NCBI RefSeq assembly: GCF_001983175.1
Contig: NZ_MNPW01000002.1
Location: 496,001 to 560,000 of the forward strand
From: Pseudomonas cedrina subsp. cedrina
GTDB taxonomy: Bacteria > Pseudomonadota > Gammaproteobacteria > Pseudomonadales > Pseudomonadaceae
Direction of reading: 5' to 3'
DNA length: 64,000 nucleotides
In this document: in pieces, positions 27,062 through 35,080 of the stretch
How positions within the stretch are numbered: position 1 is the first letter of the stretch
Layout of the letters: each line of letters opens with the position of its first letter
The notes under the pieces: generated by a model
Seen by the model: only the letters and a program-made list of their open reading frames with translations
What the model was told of the DNA's origin: nothing
The model's database searches: none
Made by a program: the position numbers and the translations under genes

Positions 27062-27100
27062 TGCCTGTGAACACAGCCCTCAGTCCAACGAAGATCTTTT

Positions 27101-27188
27101 GTGGGAGCCGGGCTTGCCCGCGATGGCGGCGTGTCAGGCGCCGAATCATTTGCCGGTACACCGCCATCGCAGGCAAGCCAGCTCCCAC
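27101..27188. repeat. REPIN, GTGGGAGC(T/C)GGCTTGCC family
   Basis: Inverted pair: GTGGGAGCCGGGCTTGCCCG at the left and GGCAAGCCAGCTCCCAC at the right, around a spacer that is itself partly palindromic (GATGGCGG...CCGCCATC). Confidence 0.9.
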
Positions 27189-27276
27189 AGGAGATCACCT
27201 CGCTATCAAGGCACGGGACACTCCCGATCCAGCACTTCATTCACCTGTAATCGTGCCATCTCACCGGTCTGCACTG

Positions 27277-27359
27277 CGGCCATTACCGGTTTGATGGGCG
27301 CACCGAACGTAGTGCGCGGCGGGTGGTACTCCGGTAATGTGGCCGCGGTCGACAAGTGA
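27277..27359 (+). pseudogene. Remnant of phnM (C-P lyase pathway), internal fragment
   Basis: An open segment directly upstream of phnN encodes AAITGLMGAPNVVRGGWYSGN followed by VAAVDK and a stop. The core matches the conserved MGAPNxVRGGSHSGNVAA motif of PhnM (ribophosphonate triphosphate hydrolase), but nothing else of PhnM is present and the sequence upstream is non-coding/REPIN. It is interpreted as a deletion relic of a phn operon in which phnM preceded phnN. Confidence 0.7.
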
Positions 27360-27372
27360 AGAGGGTGTTTTG

Positions 27373-27966
27373 ATGGCTGGCAGGTTGATCTATCTCATCG
27401 GGCCTTCCGGCTCGGGCAAGGACAGCCTGCTGGACGCCGCACGCGCACGCTTGGCCGAGCGCGGTTGCCGCATCGTGCGCCGCGTCATCACGCGCTCGGC
27501 TGAAGCGGTGGGCGAGGCGGCGCAGGGTGTCAGCCCGCAGCAGTTTGCCGCAATGCAGGCCGAGGGCGCGTTTGCCCTCAGTTGGCAGGCGAACGGCTTG
27601 TGTTATGGCATTCCCCGGCAGATCGACGACTGGTTGGCGGCGGGTAACGACGTGCTGGTCAATGGCTCCCGCGCGCACCTGGTGCAGGCGCGCGAACGTT
27701 ACCCGACGGCGCTGGTGTTGCTGTTGACGGTCGACCAGGCGGTGCTGCGCCAACGCTTGATCGTGCGCGGGCGTGAAGCGCTGGTGGATATCGAGGCGCG
27801 GCTGGCGCGCAATGCGCAATTTACCGCCGAGTTGATCGCCGGCAATGGCGCGGGGTTACGGGTGCTGGATAACTCCGGGCCCCTGGAACAGACGGTCGAA
27901 CGCCTGCTGTGTTGCCTCGACCACGGGCATTCTGCACACGCCATGGGTATCGACACGAACCTGTAG
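27373..27966 (+). CDS. phnN: Ribose 1,5-bisphosphate phosphokinase PhnN (orphan)
   Basis: 197 residues from ATG 27373. P-loop kinase of the guanylate-kinase fold: LIYLIGPSGSGKDSLLDAAR (Walker A), VRRVITR, SWQANGLCYGIP and RLIVRGRE. It forms PRPP from ribose 1,5-bisphosphate, the last step of phosphonate breakdown by C-P lyase and an alternative PRPP route. No other functional phn gene is nearby. The stop codon is the TAG that opens the adjacent REPIN. Confidence 0.9.
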   Translation: MAGRLIYLIGPSGSGKDSLLDAARARLAERGCRIVRRVITRSAEAVGEAAQGVSPQQFAAMQAEGAFALSWQANGLCYGIPRQIDDWLAAGNDVLVNGSRAHLVQARERYPTALVLLLTVDQAVLRQRLIVRGREALVDIEARLARNAQFTAELIAGNGAGLRVLDNSGPLEQTVERLLCCLDHGHSAHAMGIDTNL

Positions 27967-28093
27967 TGAGCGGGCTTGCCCCGCGCTGGGGGGCGAAGCC
28001 GCCCCAACCCAGGCGACTCGGTTCTAGCTGGAGTACCGCGGTGGCTTTATTGGGGCGGCTTCGCCCCCCAGCGCGGGACAAGCCCGCTCACTA
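27964..28093. repeat. REPIN, TAGTGAGCGGGCTTG family (GGGGGG variant)
   Basis: Inverted REP pair in which both arms share a variant core: GCTGGGGGGCGAAGCC on the left and its exact complement on the right, where other copies read GCTGGGTGGCG. It starts on the stop codon of phnN and separates phnN from the convergent LysR gene. Confidence 0.9.
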
Positions 28094-28112
28094 CAGTATG
28101 TAGCTTCGCCAT

Positions 28113-29009
28113 TTAGTCTGGGTACAGGGTCCCGGCCAGCAACCGCTCCACATATTCCACAAACGCCCGCGCCTTGGCACTCGCCATCCTGCCCGTGGGG
28201 AATACCGCCCATAAATCGCGGGCCGGCAATGTCCAGTCGGTCAGCACCGACTTCACCTCGCCGCTGGCCAGTTCCGGCGCAAACATCCAGGTGGACGACA
28301 AGGTCAGTCCCAGATGGCTCAACACCGCAGCGCGCACGCCTTCGGCCGCCGTCACGCGTACGCGGCCATGGGCGAGCAGTGGGTACTGCGTGTCGCCTTG
28401 GGTGAAGTTCCAATGCGCGCCTTCGCCGCGTGTGTAGATCACGGCCTCGTGCTGCAACAGATCCGCCGGCGTGGCGGGCTCGCCAAAGCGCTCGAAATAG
28501 GCCGGGGTGCCGAGGATGACGCACGGCGATTCGCCGATCTTGCGTGCCGTCAGGCTCGAGTCGACCAGATTGCCCATGCGTAGCGCCACGTCGATGCCTT
28601 CCTCGACCAGGTTGAGGCTGCGGTCGTCGAGCACCACGTCCACATTCAATTCGGGAAATTGCGCCAGGAAGGGCCCCAGGTGAGGAACGATATGCATCCG
28701 GGCGAAGGTCACCGGGGCGCTGATCCTCAGGTTGCCGCTCAGCCCCGCGCCGGCACCACGGGCGGCATCGTCGGCGGCGTTGGTTTCATCAATCGCGCGT
28801 TTGGCCTTCTCGAAAAACGCCAGGCCTGCCTCGGTTGGCGTCAGGCCCCGTGTTGAGCGCAGCACCAAACGTACCGCCAGGCGCGTCTCAAGCTGCGCAA
28901 TGCTTTTGGAAACGGCGGGCTGGCCGACGCCCAGGCGCTTGGCGGCAGCGGAGAACGAGCCGGTTTCGACGACGTGGACGAAGGTTTCCATGGCGGTGAG
29001 GCGGTCCAT
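28113..29009 (-). CDS. LysR-family transcriptional regulator
   Basis: 298 residues from MDRLTAMETFVHVVETGSF; the upstream extension is not conserved in the family. N-terminal winged HTH (FSAAAKRLGVGQPAVSKSIAQLETRL) and a C-terminal effector-binding domain (about 90-295; LRISAPVTFARMHIVPHLGPFL), of the CrgA/AaeR-like group. No divergent target gene is next to it; HicAB lies upstream in the opposite direction. Effector unknown. Confidence 0.9.
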   Translation of the reverse strand: MDRLTAMETFVHVVETGSFSAAAKRLGVGQPAVSKSIAQLETRLAVRLVLRSTRGLTPTEAGLAFFEKAKRAIDETNAADDAARGAGAGLSGNLRISAPVTFARMHIVPHLGPFLAQFPELNVDVVLDDRSLNLVEEGIDVALRMGNLVDSSLTARKIGESPCVILGTPAYFERFGEPATPADLLQHEAVIYTRGEGAHWNFTQGDTQYPLLAHGRVRVTAAEGVRAAVLSHLGLTLSSTWMFAPELASGEVKSVLTDWTLPARDLWAVFPTGRMASAKARAFVEYVERLLAGTLYPD

Positions 29010-29144
29010 CGATGTTCCCTGTTTGGCTTGGCGGCGCTCAAGCCTAAGGCGATGAACGATGGGTGTCATGTGTTTCCAGTGCTGAGCAGCCGGGTTTCCA
29101 ATACCCAGTAAAACAGCCGCCAGTCAGGGACGAGAAATTTGTGC

Positions 29145-29177
29145 TTGAATAAAGGTAACTCCAGGGTTACTTTAATT
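29145..29177 (+). promoter_or_regulatory. hicAB promoter with palindromic operator
   Basis: The near-palindrome GAATAAAGGTAAC-N5-GGTTACTTTAATTC (29147-29177) overlaps a sigma-70-like promoter, TTGAAT (29145) and TACTTT (29168) with 17-base spacing. It lies 24 bases before hicA and is a plausible HicB autoregulatory operator. Confidence 0.6.
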
Positions 29178-29200
29178 CAGGCCAAGCCAAGGAGGCTAGG

Positions 29201-29389
29201 GTGCAAAGCAGGTTATTGATCAAGGAACTGCAAGAGGCAGGCTGGGTGTTGGATCGGGTCGCGGGCAGCCATCATATTTTCACCCACCGCTACAGCCCGT
29301 ACACCATCCCCGTGCCCCACCCTAAAAAGGACCTGCCGTTGGGCACCGTCAGAAGCATCAGGAAACGCGCCGGTTTGTTTCAGTTTTAA
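29201..29389 (+). CDS. hicA: HicA-type mRNA interferase toxin
   Basis: 62 residues, YcfA/HicA double-stranded RNA-binding-like fold. The catalytic histidine is in the AGSHHIFTH motif (His24), followed by VPHPKKDLPLGTVRSIRKRAGL, typical of HicA. GTG start with a perfect AAGGAGG Shine-Dalgarno. It cleaves mRNA when free of HicB. The antitoxin gene follows after 11 bases. Confidence 0.93.
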   Translation: MQSRLLIKELQEAGWVLDRVAGSHHIFTHRYSPYTIPVPHPKKDLPLGTVRSIRKRAGLFQF

Positions 29390-29400
29390 GGAGAACATTC

Positions 29401-29805
29401 ATGCAATACCCAATCTGTATCGAATGGGGCGACGACTTCACCGCCACCGGTATCCAGATCCCCGATATCCCGGGCGCAGTCACCGCCGGGGACAGTTTTG
29501 AGGAGGCCTATAACGCCGCAGTGGAAATTGCCCACATCCTGTTGCAGGAGATCGCTGCCGAGGGTGGGCCGATTCCGATGCCTACATCAGTGGCCAATCA
29601 TCACGCCCACGAAGACTACGCCGCGATGGGCTGGGGGATGTTGGAGTTGGACATCTCGCCCTATCTGGGCAAGACCGAGAAGGTCAATGTGACATTGCCC
29701 GGTTATGTCATCCAGCGTATCGACCGTTATGTGCGTGAGCACAAGGTCAAGAGCCGCTCTTCCTTTCTGGCGGATGCCGCGCTTGAGAAACTGGTGCGGT
29801 CCTGA
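29401..29805 (+). CDS. hicB: HicB-type antitoxin
   Basis: 134 residues. N-terminal partial RNase-H-like domain (YPICIEWGDDFTATGIQIPDIPGAVTAGDSFEEAYNAA), which neutralises HicA, and a C-terminal ribbon-helix-helix DNA-binding region (VNVTLPGYVIQRIDRYVREHKVKSRSSFLADAALEKL). The RHH form suggests binding to the palindrome upstream of hicA. AAGGAGAA ribosome binding site. Confidence 0.92.
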   Translation: MQYPICIEWGDDFTATGIQIPDIPGAVTAGDSFEEAYNAAVEIAHILLQEIAAEGGPIPMPTSVANHHAHEDYAAMGWGMLELDISPYLGKTEKVNVTLPGYVIQRIDRYVREHKVKSRSSFLADAALEKLVRS

Positions 29806-30151
29806 AGATTGCCGTCATTACGACCGCTTTGGCGTCCAGCGCAAGGTTTAACGCAGATGTCCTGCGAGGTGGGAAAACGATGTAGTTGAACGATGGATGT
29901 TCTTTAGAATTTGTTTTTCTCTTGTGAAAACAACTGGATGCCACCCAAAGCCTTTTGTGTTCGAGTGTGTGAATTGCAAATGAATTGTTAGTTGTGTCGC
30001 CCCGTATTTCGAACTGTGCAAGTGTTGCGGTCAGTACCACATTTACATTGGTGTCAGCTTTTTCAGCGTGCGAGCTTATCTGCGGTCTTGATGACTCGAA
30101 CGCCGAACTGAACTGATTCGGCTCTCTTTGTAAAACCGAAGGTATTGCCCA
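29806..30151. other. Intergenic region upstream of the serralysin gene
   Basis: 346 bases, lower in GC than its surroundings (about 29880-30110). No convincing gene on either strand, no REP element and no strong terminator hairpin. A GAAGG ribosome binding site at 30139-30143 precedes the protease ATG. It presumably contains the protease promoter, which I cannot place with confidence. Confidence 0.5.
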
Positions 30152-31648
30152 ATGAATACTGTTGAACCGCGAAGTGTCAGTCGTCTTGATCACCTGCCGG
30201 ATCCCGGCTCGTTTGGAGGCGGATATGGTCATAAGCCCTCTTACACAACGGACCAGGCGGCCAAGCAACTCACGCGACAAAACCTGCGCTTTCATGACCG
30301 CAACGGCGACTCGAAAATCGATGTGAATTACACCGTGGACACGAGTTTCACTCAGGCGCAGCAGCGGCGCGTGCGTCAGGCGGTGCAGTCCTGGCAGGAC
30401 GTGGCCAACATCAATTTTCACGAACAGCCAGGTGGTTCGGACGGCACGCTCAACATTCGCAACAACCCCAGCGGTAATCGGGGTGTCGCCACATTTCCCA
30501 ACCGTTTTACCACCAGCACCTCAGCCACCATTGGCACGCAAGGAGAAAGCCGGTCCCCGGCGCTGGGCAGTCACTTTGCGGTGACGGCGATACACGAAAT
30601 CGGTCATGCCATCGGCCTGCACCACCCGGGAGACTACGGGCGAAACTTTGATTACAACAAGGAAGCGGTCTATGCCGAAGATACAAAGGCGCGCACGGTA
30701 ATGAGTTATTGGTCGGAGACCAAACAGAAGGGTCACGATTTCAAGCGACAGAACCCGTCCGCGCCGATGATGGACGATATTGCGGCGGCGCAACGCCTGT
30801 ACGGGGCCAATCATCAAACCCGTCACACCGACACCACCTACGGCTTCAATTCCAACACCGAACGGGAGGCGTTGAGCCTCAAGAGCGCCACGGACCAACC
30901 CGTCTTCTGTGTGTGGGACGGCGGCGGTGTCGACACCCTGGATTTCTCCGGTTTCGCCCAGGACCAGCACATCAACCTGAACGCCGAATCGTTTTCAGAC
31001 GTCGGTGGGTTGAAGGGCAATGTCTCCATCGCCCAGGGCTGCGTGATTGAAAATGCCATCGGCGGCTCAGGTCGCGACACGCTGTCGGGCAATGAGGCTG
31101 CCAACCGGCTCAAGGGCGGCGGGCGGGGCGATACCCTGAAAGGCGGTGGCGGCGCGGATACCTTTGTCTACGACAAGGCCAGCGACTCCACGCCATCCGA
31201 TCCGGACATGATCGAGGACTTCACCAGCGGTACCGATACGATCGATGTGTCGGGCGCAATGAAGGAGGCGGGTGTACCTGCACTGGTATTTACCGATCGG
31301 TTCACTGGCCGAGCCGGGGAGGTGGTGCTCAAGCAGGATGCCAGTACGGGCGGTTCGAGCCTGGCTATTGATCTCAAGGGCACGGGCAAGGCGGACCTGT
31401 TGGTCCAGAGCAAGAGGGCGATCAAACCTGCCGATGTGCGCTGGAACGGCCAGACGCCTGGGACCCGGCCCGTGCCTGCACCTACACCTACACCCCCCGC
31501 GCCCGCCCCGTTGGCGGATAAGACCCGGGAAGACACCGCCGGCTTGATCCAGCTGCTTGCTATCACCCTGTTAGGGTTTTTCTCGCAGTTGCTGGGCCTG
31601 CTGACGTCACCGTCCGGCCAAGCTCCCGCGCAAAAAAACCAGGTTTAA
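30152..31648 (+). CDS. Serralysin-type (M10B) metalloprotease with non-standard C-terminus
   Basis: 498 residues. Zinc site HEIGHAIGLHH (His148, Glu149, His152, His158), HPGDY, and the Met-turn VMSYWSE show a serralysin catalytic domain (about 30-245). RTX calcium-binding repeats follow (GGSGRDTLSGNEAAN, GGGRGDTLKGGGGADTF), then the M10 C-terminal domain. There is no N-terminal signal peptide, as expected for a type I secreted enzyme. Odd points: the usual hydrophobic DFxV-like terminus is replaced by about 65 extra residues, namely a Pro-rich linker (PVPAPTPTPPAPAP) and a hydrophobic helix (GLIQLLAITLLGFFSQLLGLL). There are two cysteines (Cys253, Cys297) in a family that usually lacks them. 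No aprDEF exporter or inhibitor gene is adjacent. Confidence 0.9.
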   Translation: MNTVEPRSVSRLDHLPDPGSFGGGYGHKPSYTTDQAAKQLTRQNLRFHDRNGDSKIDVNYTVDTSFTQAQQRRVRQAVQSWQDVANINFHEQPGGSDGTLNIRNNPSGNRGVATFPNRFTTSTSATIGTQGESRSPALGSHFAVTAIHEIGHAIGLHHPGDYGRNFDYNKEAVYAEDTKARTVMSYWSETKQKGHDFKRQNPSAPMMDDIAAAQRLYGANHQTRHTDTTYGFNSNTEREALSLKSATDQPVFCVWDGGGVDTLDFSGFAQDQHINLNAESFSDVGGLKGNVSIAQGCVIENAIGGSGRDTLSGNEAANRLKGGGRGDTLKGGGGADTFVYDKASDSTPSDPDMIEDFTSGTDTIDVSGAMKEAGVPALVFTDRFTGRAGEVVLKQDASTGGSSLAIDLKGTGKADLLVQSKRAIKPADVRWNGQTPGTRPVPAPTPTPPAPAPLADKTREDTAGLIQLLAITLLGFFSQLLGLLTSPSGQAPAQKNQV

Positions 31649-31657
31649 GCCCGTCGC

Positions 31658-32854
31658 TCAAGCGGTCGCCACCCTGGCCTGGCGCGACGCACCCAGGAAC
31701 CGCAACAGCGCCACCAGCGGGAACGCGCTGCCCACCAGCACCACACCCAGCCAGCCGCCGTGTTCGTACACGCTGCTGGCGATTGCCGAGCCGAAGGCGC
31801 CGCCGATGAAGATGCTGGTCATGTACAGCGCGTTCAGGCGGCTGCGGCTTTTGGCGTCAAGGGCGTAGACGGCGCGCTGGCCGAGGACCATGTTCATCTG
31901 CACGCAGAAGTCCAGGACAACGCCGGTCACGGCCAGGCCGATCACGCTGTACAACGGGTGGACGAAGGCCGGCAGGAAGCTCAGCACCGCCAGGACCATG
32001 GCGAGCAGGGACGCGCGGTGGGTGTGGCCGGCATCGGCCAGGCGGCCGGCAATCGGCGCGGCGATGGCGCCAATGGCGCCCACCAGGGCGAAGAGGGCGA
32101 TCTGGGTCTGGCTCAGGCCGTGGTTGCGCACCAGTTCCAGCGGGACGGCGGTCCAGAACAGGCTGAAGCTGGCGAACATGCAGCCCTGGTAGAACGCCCG
32201 TTGGCGCAGCACCGGTTGTTCACGCAGCAGCGTGCCCAGGGAACGCAGCAGTTGGCCGTAGCTGGCGCTGTGGTCGGGTTGACGCTTGGGGATGGTGATC
32301 AGCAGCACCACGCTGATAAACGCCATCAACGCCGCCGCCGCCATGAACATCGCACGCCAGCCGAAGTGATCCGCCACGACGCTGGACACGGGCCGGGCCA
32401 GCAGGATGCCCAGCAACAGGCCGCCCATGATGCTGCCGACCACACGGCCACGGGACTCGGCCGGCGCCAGGTGCGCGGCCAAGGGGATCAGGATCTGTAC
32501 CGACACCGAACTGAACCCGATCAGCAACGACACCAGCAGGAACAGGTTGGGTTGTTCGGTCACCGCTGCGCCCAACAGGCTGGCAATGGCCAGCACTGTG
32601 GTGGCGATCATCAGCTTGCGGTTTTCCAGCAGGTCACCCAGGGGCACCAGGAAAAACAGGCCCAGGGCGTAGCCGATTTGCGTCAGCGATACGATCAGGC
32701 TGGCCATGGCGGGCGTGAGGCCGATATCCGGCGCGATCATTTCGATGATCGGTTGCGCGTAGTAGATGTTGGCGACGATAGCGCCGCAACAAAACGCAAA
32801 CAGCATCACCATCCCGCGGGTCATGGTGCTTGCAGCGTGTGGGGTAGCGTTCAT
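31658..32854 (-). CDS. MFS transporter (drug/metabolite exporter type)
   Basis: 398 residues from MNATPHAASTMTRG, with GAGAAC upstream; the longer frame upstream is not credible. Twelve transmembrane helices with the MFS loop-2/3 motif (FLVPLGDLLENRKLM) and a second such loop (IAGRLADAGHTHRAS). Resembles the YnfM/arabinose-efflux-like exporters. Substrate not assignable. Convergent with the protease gene and followed by only nine intergenic bases. Confidence 0.88.
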   Translation of the reverse strand: MNATPHAASTMTRGMVMLFAFCCGAIVANIYYAQPIIEMIAPDIGLTPAMASLIVSLTQIGYALGLFFLVPLGDLLENRKLMIATTVLAIASLLGAAVTEQPNLFLLVSLLIGFSSVSVQILIPLAAHLAPAESRGRVVGSIMGGLLLGILLARPVSSVVADHFGWRAMFMAAAALMAFISVVLLITIPKRQPDHSASYGQLLRSLGTLLREQPVLRQRAFYQGCMFASFSLFWTAVPLELVRNHGLSQTQIALFALVGAIGAIAAPIAGRLADAGHTHRASLLAMVLAVLSFLPAFVHPLYSVIGLAVTGVVLDFCVQMNMVLGQRAVYALDAKSRSRLNALYMTSIFIGGAFGSAIASSVYEHGGWLGVVLVGSAFPLVALLRFLGASRQARVATA

Positions 32855-33014
32855 GGTGTTCTCATAAAAGGCGAGGGAGATGGCGAGCGAGAGTAAAGAC
32901 AAGGCCCGATGCCGAGTAGGCCGCTCGCGGTGATAACACTCATGCCGGGAATGGATGACTGAAGCGTTAACGGGCATAACACCGCCGATGTAACTGCAAA
33001 GATACAAAACCAAT

Positions 33015-33099
33015 GTGGGAGCTGGCTTGCCTGCGATGCTGTCACCTCGGTCTATCAGTCAGACCGAGGTGATGCTATCGCAGGCAAGCCAGCTCCCAC
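33015..33099. repeat. REPIN, GTGGGAGCTGGCTTGCC family
   Basis: Inverted REP pair (GTGGGAGCTGGCTTGCCTGC and complement) with an inner palindrome around CACCTCGGTCT / AGACCGAGGTG. It lies between sbp and the MFS gene. Confidence 0.92.
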
Positions 33100-33118
33100 A
33101 CTGACCGCGTTTCTTCAG

Positions 33119-34123
33119 TTACTGACCGGAATAGATCTGGTCAAACACCCCACCATCATTGAAGTGGGTCTTCTGCACGGTGCGCCAGTCGCCAAAGGTC
33201 TTCTCCACCGAGAGGAAATCGACTTTCGGGAAGCGGTCGGTGTACTTGGCCAGCACCTTCGGATCGCGCGGACGCAGGTAGTTGTTGGCCGCGATTTCCT
33301 GACCTTGTGGCGACCACAGGTACTTCAAGTAATCCTCGGCAGCGATTCGGGTGCCCTTTTTGTCGACGACTTTGTCGACCACCGACACCGGCGGCTCGGC
33401 TTCGGCGGAGACGCTTGGGTAGATCACTTCGAACTGGTCACGGCCGAATTCACGCGCGATCATTTCCGCTTCGTTTTCAAAGGTTACCAGCACGTCGCCG
33501 ATCTGGTTGGTCATGAACGTGGTGGTGGCGGCACGGCCGCCGGTATCCAGCACCGGCGCCTGTTTGAACAGCTTGCCGACGAACGCCTTGGCCTTGTCTT
33601 CGTCGCCGCCGTTCTTCAACACGTAGCCCCAGGCCGACAGGTAAGTGTAGCGGCCGTTGCCCGAGGTTTTCGGGTTGGGCACGATCACCTGTACGCCGTC
33701 TTTCAACAGATCCGGCCAATCCTTCAGGGCTTTGGGGTTGCCTTTGCGCACGATAAACACCGTGGCTGAGGTGAACGGCGCGCTGTTGTTCGGCAGACGG
33801 GTGACCCAGTTGTCGGGCACCAGTTTGCCGTTGTCCGCCAGGGCGTTGATGTCGGTGGCCATGTTCATGGTGATCACGTCCGCCGGCAGGCCGTCGATGA
33901 CCGAGCGCGCTTGCTTGCTGGAACCGCCGAAGGACATCTGCAAGGTCAGCTTGTCGTCCGGGTGCTCGGCTTCCCAGTGTTTCTGGAAGGCGGCGTTGTA
34001 GTCCTTGTAGAAATCGCGCATCACGTCGTAAGAGACGTTGAGCAGTGTGACGGGGGCTGCCTGGACGGCGCCGGCCAGGGCAAGGCCGGCGGCCAGGAGG
34101 GAGGCGCTAACGAGTTTTTTCAC
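33119..34123 (-). CDS. sbp: Sulfate/thiosulfate-binding periplasmic protein
   Basis: 334 residues with a signal peptide (MKKLVSASLLAAGLALAGAVQA). The sulfate-binding family pattern is clear: LLNVSYDVMRDFYKDYNAAF, MSFGGSSKQARSVIDGLPADVITMN, NPKTSGNGRYTYLSAWGY and TTFMTNQIGDVLVTFENEA. It captures sulfate for a CysTWA importer. No cysTWA genes are adjacent, so it is a lone binding protein here and probably shares a permease encoded elsewhere. Confidence 0.93.
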   Translation of the reverse strand: MKKLVSASLLAAGLALAGAVQAAPVTLLNVSYDVMRDFYKDYNAAFQKHWEAEHPDDKLTLQMSFGGSSKQARSVIDGLPADVITMNMATDINALADNGKLVPDNWVTRLPNNSAPFTSATVFIVRKGNPKALKDWPDLLKDGVQVIVPNPKTSGNGRYTYLSAWGYVLKNGGDEDKAKAFVGKLFKQAPVLDTGGRAATTTFMTNQIGDVLVTFENEAEMIAREFGRDQFEVIYPSVSAEAEPPVSVVDKVVDKKGTRIAAEDYLKYLWSPQGQEIAANNYLRPRDPKVLAKYTDRFPKVDFLSVEKTFGDWRTVQKTHFNDGGVFDQIYSGQ

Positions 34124-34224
34124 TGCTCATTCCTTGTTGTTCGAGACGGTTGTCAATTGAGGGCAATAGGCCAGCGACTATAGCGGGCGAGGCCTGCACG
34201 CTTAAAGAATAAAACGTGCTTTGC

Positions 34225-35049
34225 TTATTCCACTTTCTTGAACAGCGCATTGCCACAGCGTGAGCAAAAGGCTGCGTTGGGTTCGTGGCTGTTCTTTTTG
34301 CACACCGGGCAATCGGTTTGCAGCTGTTCGCCACGCATGGCACTCGCCAGTTCAGCGGTGAAGATGCCGGTGGGCACGGCAATGATCGAGTAACCGGTGA
34401 TCATCACCAACGACGAAATCACCTGGCCCAGCGGCGTCTTTGGCACGATATCGCCAAAGCCCACGGTGGTCAGGGTCACGATCGCCCAATAGATGCCCTT
34501 GGGGATGCTGGTAAAGCCGTGTTCCGGGCCTTCGATCACGTACATCAAGGTGCCGAACACGGTGACCAGCGTGCACACGCTCACCAGGAACACCACGATC
34601 TTCTGCTTGCTGCCACGCAGCGCCGCCATCAGGTAATTGGCTTGCTTGAGGTACGGGCTGAGCTTGAGCACCCGGAAGATGCGCAGCATGCGGATGATGC
34701 GGATGATCAACAGGTACTGGGCATCGCTGTAATACAGGGCAAGGATGCCGGGCACGATGGCCAGCAGATCCACCAGACCGTAGAAGCTGAAGGCATACCG
34801 CAGCGGTTTCGGCGAGCAGTACAGGCGCAACCCGTACTCGATCAGGAAGATCAGCGTGAAGCCCCACTCGATATAGGCCAGCACGTCGGCGTAGTTCTGG
34901 TGGATCTGGTCGATGCTGTCGAGCATCACGACCACCAGGCTGGCGAGGATGATCAGCAACAGGATGCCGTCAAAACGCCGCCCGGCGGCGGTGTCGCTTT
35001 GGAAAACCATGACGTAGAGCCGCTGGCGCCAGTCGTTGTTGCTGTCCAT
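34225..35049 (-). CDS. Voltage-gated potassium channel with C-terminal zinc ribbon
   Basis: 274 residues from MDSNNDWRQRLYVMVFQ; the upstream extension overlaps the urea transporter and is rejected. Six transmembrane helices: S4 carries regularly spaced arginines (IIRIIRMLRIFRVLKLS), and the pore has the selectivity filter TLTTVGFGDIVPKT. The tail ends in a four-cysteine zinc-ribbon-like motif (CPVCKKNSHEPNAAFCSRCG), which is not part of the channel core. It would pass K+ across the inner membrane. The gene lies 31 bases downstream of the urea transporter on the same strand. Confidence 0.92.
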   Translation of the reverse strand: MDSNNDWRQRLYVMVFQSDTAAGRRFDGILLLIILASLVVVMLDSIDQIHQNYADVLAYIEWGFTLIFLIEYGLRLYCSPKPLRYAFSFYGLVDLLAIVPGILALYYSDAQYLLIIRIIRMLRIFRVLKLSPYLKQANYLMAALRGSKQKIVVFLVSVCTLVTVFGTLMYVIEGPEHGFTSIPKGIYWAIVTLTTVGFGDIVPKTPLGQVISSLVMITGYSIIAVPTGIFTAELASAMRGEQLQTDCPVCKKNSHEPNAAFCSRCGNALFKKVE

Positions 35050-35080
35050 AAATCCCGCCTGAAACTGATATCGGGCAAGC

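Noticed and set aside
29747..30421. Minus-strand frame of 224 codons across the region upstream of the serralysin gene
   Set aside because: It overlaps hicB and the protease start, has no plausible ribosome binding site and no family features.
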